A DNA stretch of 7,499 nucleotides from Sulfurospirillum arcachonense (GTDB lineage: Bacteria > Campylobacterota > Campylobacteria > Campylobacterales > Sulfurospirillaceae). This document shows, piece after piece, positions 6,198-7,499 of this stretch (position 1 is the first letter of the stretch; the number at the start of each line of letters is the position of its first letter). The stretch is taken from positions 1 to 7,499 of the forward strand of contig DQTM01000279.1 of NCBI GenBank assembly GCA_015662785.1, in the 5' to 3' direction. A program made the translations under genes and the position numbers. The notes below the pieces were generated by a model, which ran no database searches, was not told the DNA's origin, and saw only the letters and a program-made list of their open reading frames with translations.

Positions 6198-7344
6198 CTA
6201 TTGCCTGTTTTATGTCGGCAAGTAAGTCTTCAACATTTTCTAAACCTATTGAAAATCTAACTGTGCTTTCCAAAATACCTATAGCTTCAAGTTCCTCTTT
6301 ACTAAAAGTAGCATGAGAGATTTTTGCAGGAATTTCTATGCGTGAATCTGGACTTCCAAAAGAACATTTTTCACCAAATATTTTTGTTTTTTCTATAAAC
6401 TGTTCGGCTAATTCTACACTTTTGAAGTCTGCACAAAAAAGTCCAGGAATAAAATCCATCTGTTTTTTTGCTAATTCATACTGAGAATGAGATTTTAATG
6501 CAGGAAATGTAACCCTGCTTATATAACTCTGCTCCTCTAAAAACTCTGCTACCACAAGTGCATTTTTCTCATGTTCTTTCATACGAATCTTTAGAGTCGG
6601 AATTCCAAGGCTTATCAAAAACACATCCATAGGATTTTGGCTTCTACCATGAGCATTTGCATAAAAACCTATCTGTTTTGCTAACTCTTTAGTTTTAGAT
6701 ACTATTGCTCCAGCAACAACACTTCCGTGACCAGATATGTATTTTGTAGTTGAAAAAAGTGAGAAATCAGCACCCAAATCAAGTGGGCGTTGACTCATAA
6801 AAGTAGCAAGTGAATTATCTACTGCAAAAAGAGAATTATACTTTTTGCTTACTTTTGCAACTGCTTCTAAATCTATAATTTTAAGCCCAGGATTAGTTGG
6901 AGATTCACACAAAATCAAATCAATAGGATTGTTTTTCAAAACCTCTTCTAACTCCTCTACATGTAAGAAGTTTTTAAAGTGTACGATAACGTTATATTTG
7001 TCCTCAAAAATCTTTAAAAGTCTAAAAGTCCCACCATAACAATCTGCTTCTACAATAACATGAGAGTTTGCTTTTAAAACAGTTTCAAATAGCAGTGCTA
7101 CAGCAGCAATACCAGTGTGAGTACAGACACACCCTGCCCCATTTTCTACATGAGTAAAAAGATTTTCCAAAACCTCACGAGTAGGGTTTCCACTTCTTGT
7201 ATAGTCATAAACCTCATCACCACTCTGTTTTTTCAAATCAAATGTACCAGTGTTATAGATAGGAAAGTGTGATGCTCCGTGCTTATCTGGATGCGTTGCG
7301 AAGTCTTGTATATGTGCTAAATTAGTCTCTACATGTAAACTCAT
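6190..7344 (-). CDS. Cys/Met metabolism PLP enzyme (cystathionine gamma-synthase or cystathionine beta/gamma-lyase)
   Basis: A 384-residue protein of the MetB/MetC/CGL family, normal in length. Cofactor-site features in order: YTRSGNPT (48-55), with the Tyr and Arg that hold the phosphate of the neighbouring subunit; THTGIAAV (75-82), where Ile replaces the usual Met of SGMAA; YGGTFRL (103-109), whose Tyr stacks on the PLP ring; ESPTNP (147-152); D176 in AVDNSLAT; the Schiff-base lysine K201 in STTKYISGHG; and the substrate-carboxylate arginine R363 in VRFSIGLE. Family members either make cystathionine or cleave it, and the motifs do not separate these. Beside a dedicated STR2-like synthase, a lyase role giving homocysteine is the more likely reading (inference). 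ATG 7344 follows TAGGA with five bases between. Cytoplasmic, probably a tetramer as in the family. Confidence 0.85.
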   Translation of the reverse strand: MSLHVETNLAHIQDFATHPDKHGASHFPIYNTGTFDLKKQSGDEVYDYTRSGNPTREVLENLFTHVENGAGCVCTHTGIAAVALLFETVLKANSHVIVEADCYGGTFRLLKIFEDKYNVIVHFKNFLHVEELEEVLKNNPIDLILCESPTNPGLKIIDLEAVAKVSKKYNSLFAVDNSLATFMSQRPLDLGADFSLFSTTKYISGHGSVVAGAIVSKTKELAKQIGFYANAHGRSQNPMDVFLISLGIPTLKIRMKEHEKNALVVAEFLEEQSYISRVTFPALKSHSQYELAKKQMDFIPGLFCADFKSVELAEQFIEKTKIFGEKCSFGSPDSRIEIPAKISHATFSKEELEAIGILESTVRFSIGLENVEDLLADIKQAIDV

Positions 7345-7364
7345 AAAAATCCTAGTTTTTATAA

Positions 7365-7370
7365 ATTATA
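7365..7370 (-). promoter_or_regulatory. possible -10 box for the PLP gene pair
   Basis: A perfect TATAAT on the minus strand at 7370-7365 would start transcription near 7358, leaving a leader of about 14 bases that contains the TAGGA ribosome binding site at 7354-7350. This is the same compact arrangement seen before the DUF1007 gene. The -35 region is not recognisable. No terminator is seen between the preceding stop (7388-7386) and this box. Confidence 0.4.
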
Positions 7371-7385
7371 CCTTGTTTCTGAGTT

Positions 7386-7499
7386 TTAAAACAGATGCTT
7401 ATTAATTTCACACTTACTTAGACCCTCTTTAAAGCATTGACTATACTGCATTGCTATCTCTAGGCGATATTTTGTATCAGGATGTGAAGATATATAGTC
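7386..7499 (-). CDS. C-terminal end of a gene, probably an M48-family peptidase (partial)
   Basis: The minus-strand frame is open from the right edge to TAA at 7388-7386 and gives 37 residues beginning DYISSHPDTKYRLEIAM. The SHPDTxxR block is the conserved segment near the C-terminus of many M48 metallopeptidases (usually S-H-P-x-T-x-x-R), where it follows the catalytic domain. A short tail with two cysteines follows (QCFKEG and SKCEINK). No catalytic HExxH is inside the window, so the family call depends on one short motif. It lies 41 bases upstream of the PLP gene pair in the same direction and could share its transcript. Confidence 0.5.
   Translation of the reverse strand, partial: DYISSHPDTKYRLEIAMQYSQCFKEGLSKCEINKHLF

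Larger units (their letters stand above)
324..7337. repeat. dispersed palindromic octamer TACATGTA (nine copies)
   Basis: Perfect copies start at 324, 1010, 1127, 1830, 1911, 2181, 4925, 6958 and 7330. All nine are inside genes. With about 33% GC, fewer than one copy would be expected in a window of this length. In their genes six copies encode Leu-His-Val and three encode Thr-Cys-Asn; the third possible frame (Tyr-Met) is not used. Near-copies TGCATGTA occur at 5760 and 6144. None falls between 2189 and 4924, which includes the whole MotA/MotB-like block. Confidence 0.8.

Noticed and set aside
1..7499. tRNA, rRNA, CRISPR array, insertion sequence or attachment site
   Set aside because: No cloverleaf, regularly spaced direct repeats, transposase motifs or terminal repeats were found.

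Overview
The window looks like chromosome of an AT-rich (roughly one-third GC by eye) free-living Campylobacterota member, probably related to Sulfurimonas. This rests on codon and base bias, TTG starts, short leaders, Lys/Ile/Asn-rich proteins and the general style of the proteins. No rRNA or other taxonomic marker is present, so the assignment is inference.

Layout. Left edge (1-521): on the minus strand, a possible first few codons of a gene leaving the window, an intergenic stretch with a long imperfect hairpin, and a short DUF1007-type exported protein that stops about halfway through the family's usual length. A divergent promoter region separates it from a plus-strand pair (522-2254): a complete dnaJ (TTG start) and, overlapping its end, a YgjP/DUF45-type zinc metallopeptidase that has no ordinary start codon. 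From 2255 to the right edge everything is on the minus strand. In transcription order this is: the C-terminal tail of a probable M48 peptidase (7499-7386); two PLP enzymes of the Cys/Met transsulfuration family that overlap by 8 bases (7344-6190 and 6197-4806); a MotA/TolQ/ExbB-type channel protein with a long cytoplasmic helical tail (4764-3511); a MotB/OmpA-type partner with a long periplasmic coiled coil (3509-2373); and an unlisted 53-residue basic small ORF (2416-2255). The small ORF begins inside the MotB-like gene and ends on the base next to the metallopeptidase stop codon.

How the genes work together. DnaJ and the metallopeptidase form one short operon. The two PLP enzymes plausibly make a transsulfuration pair: the larger has the N-terminal signature of fungal STR2/met-7 cystathionine gamma-synthases, and the smaller is a MetB/MetC-type enzyme. 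The MotA-like/MotB-like pair keeps the features of an ion-driven rotary stator (Pro/Gly-rich third membrane helix, membrane Asp20, peptidoglycan-binding OmpA domain), joined to a cytoplasmic tail as in ZorA of the Zorya anti-phage system. No zorC, zorD or zorE homologue is visible in the window. This pair plus the small ORF is the best candidate for an undescribed system.

Across the window, the palindrome TACATGTA occurs nine times, always inside genes, far above chance. It is absent from the 2.4-kb MotA/MotB-like block. Six copies encode Leu-His-Val and three encode Thr-Cys-Asn.
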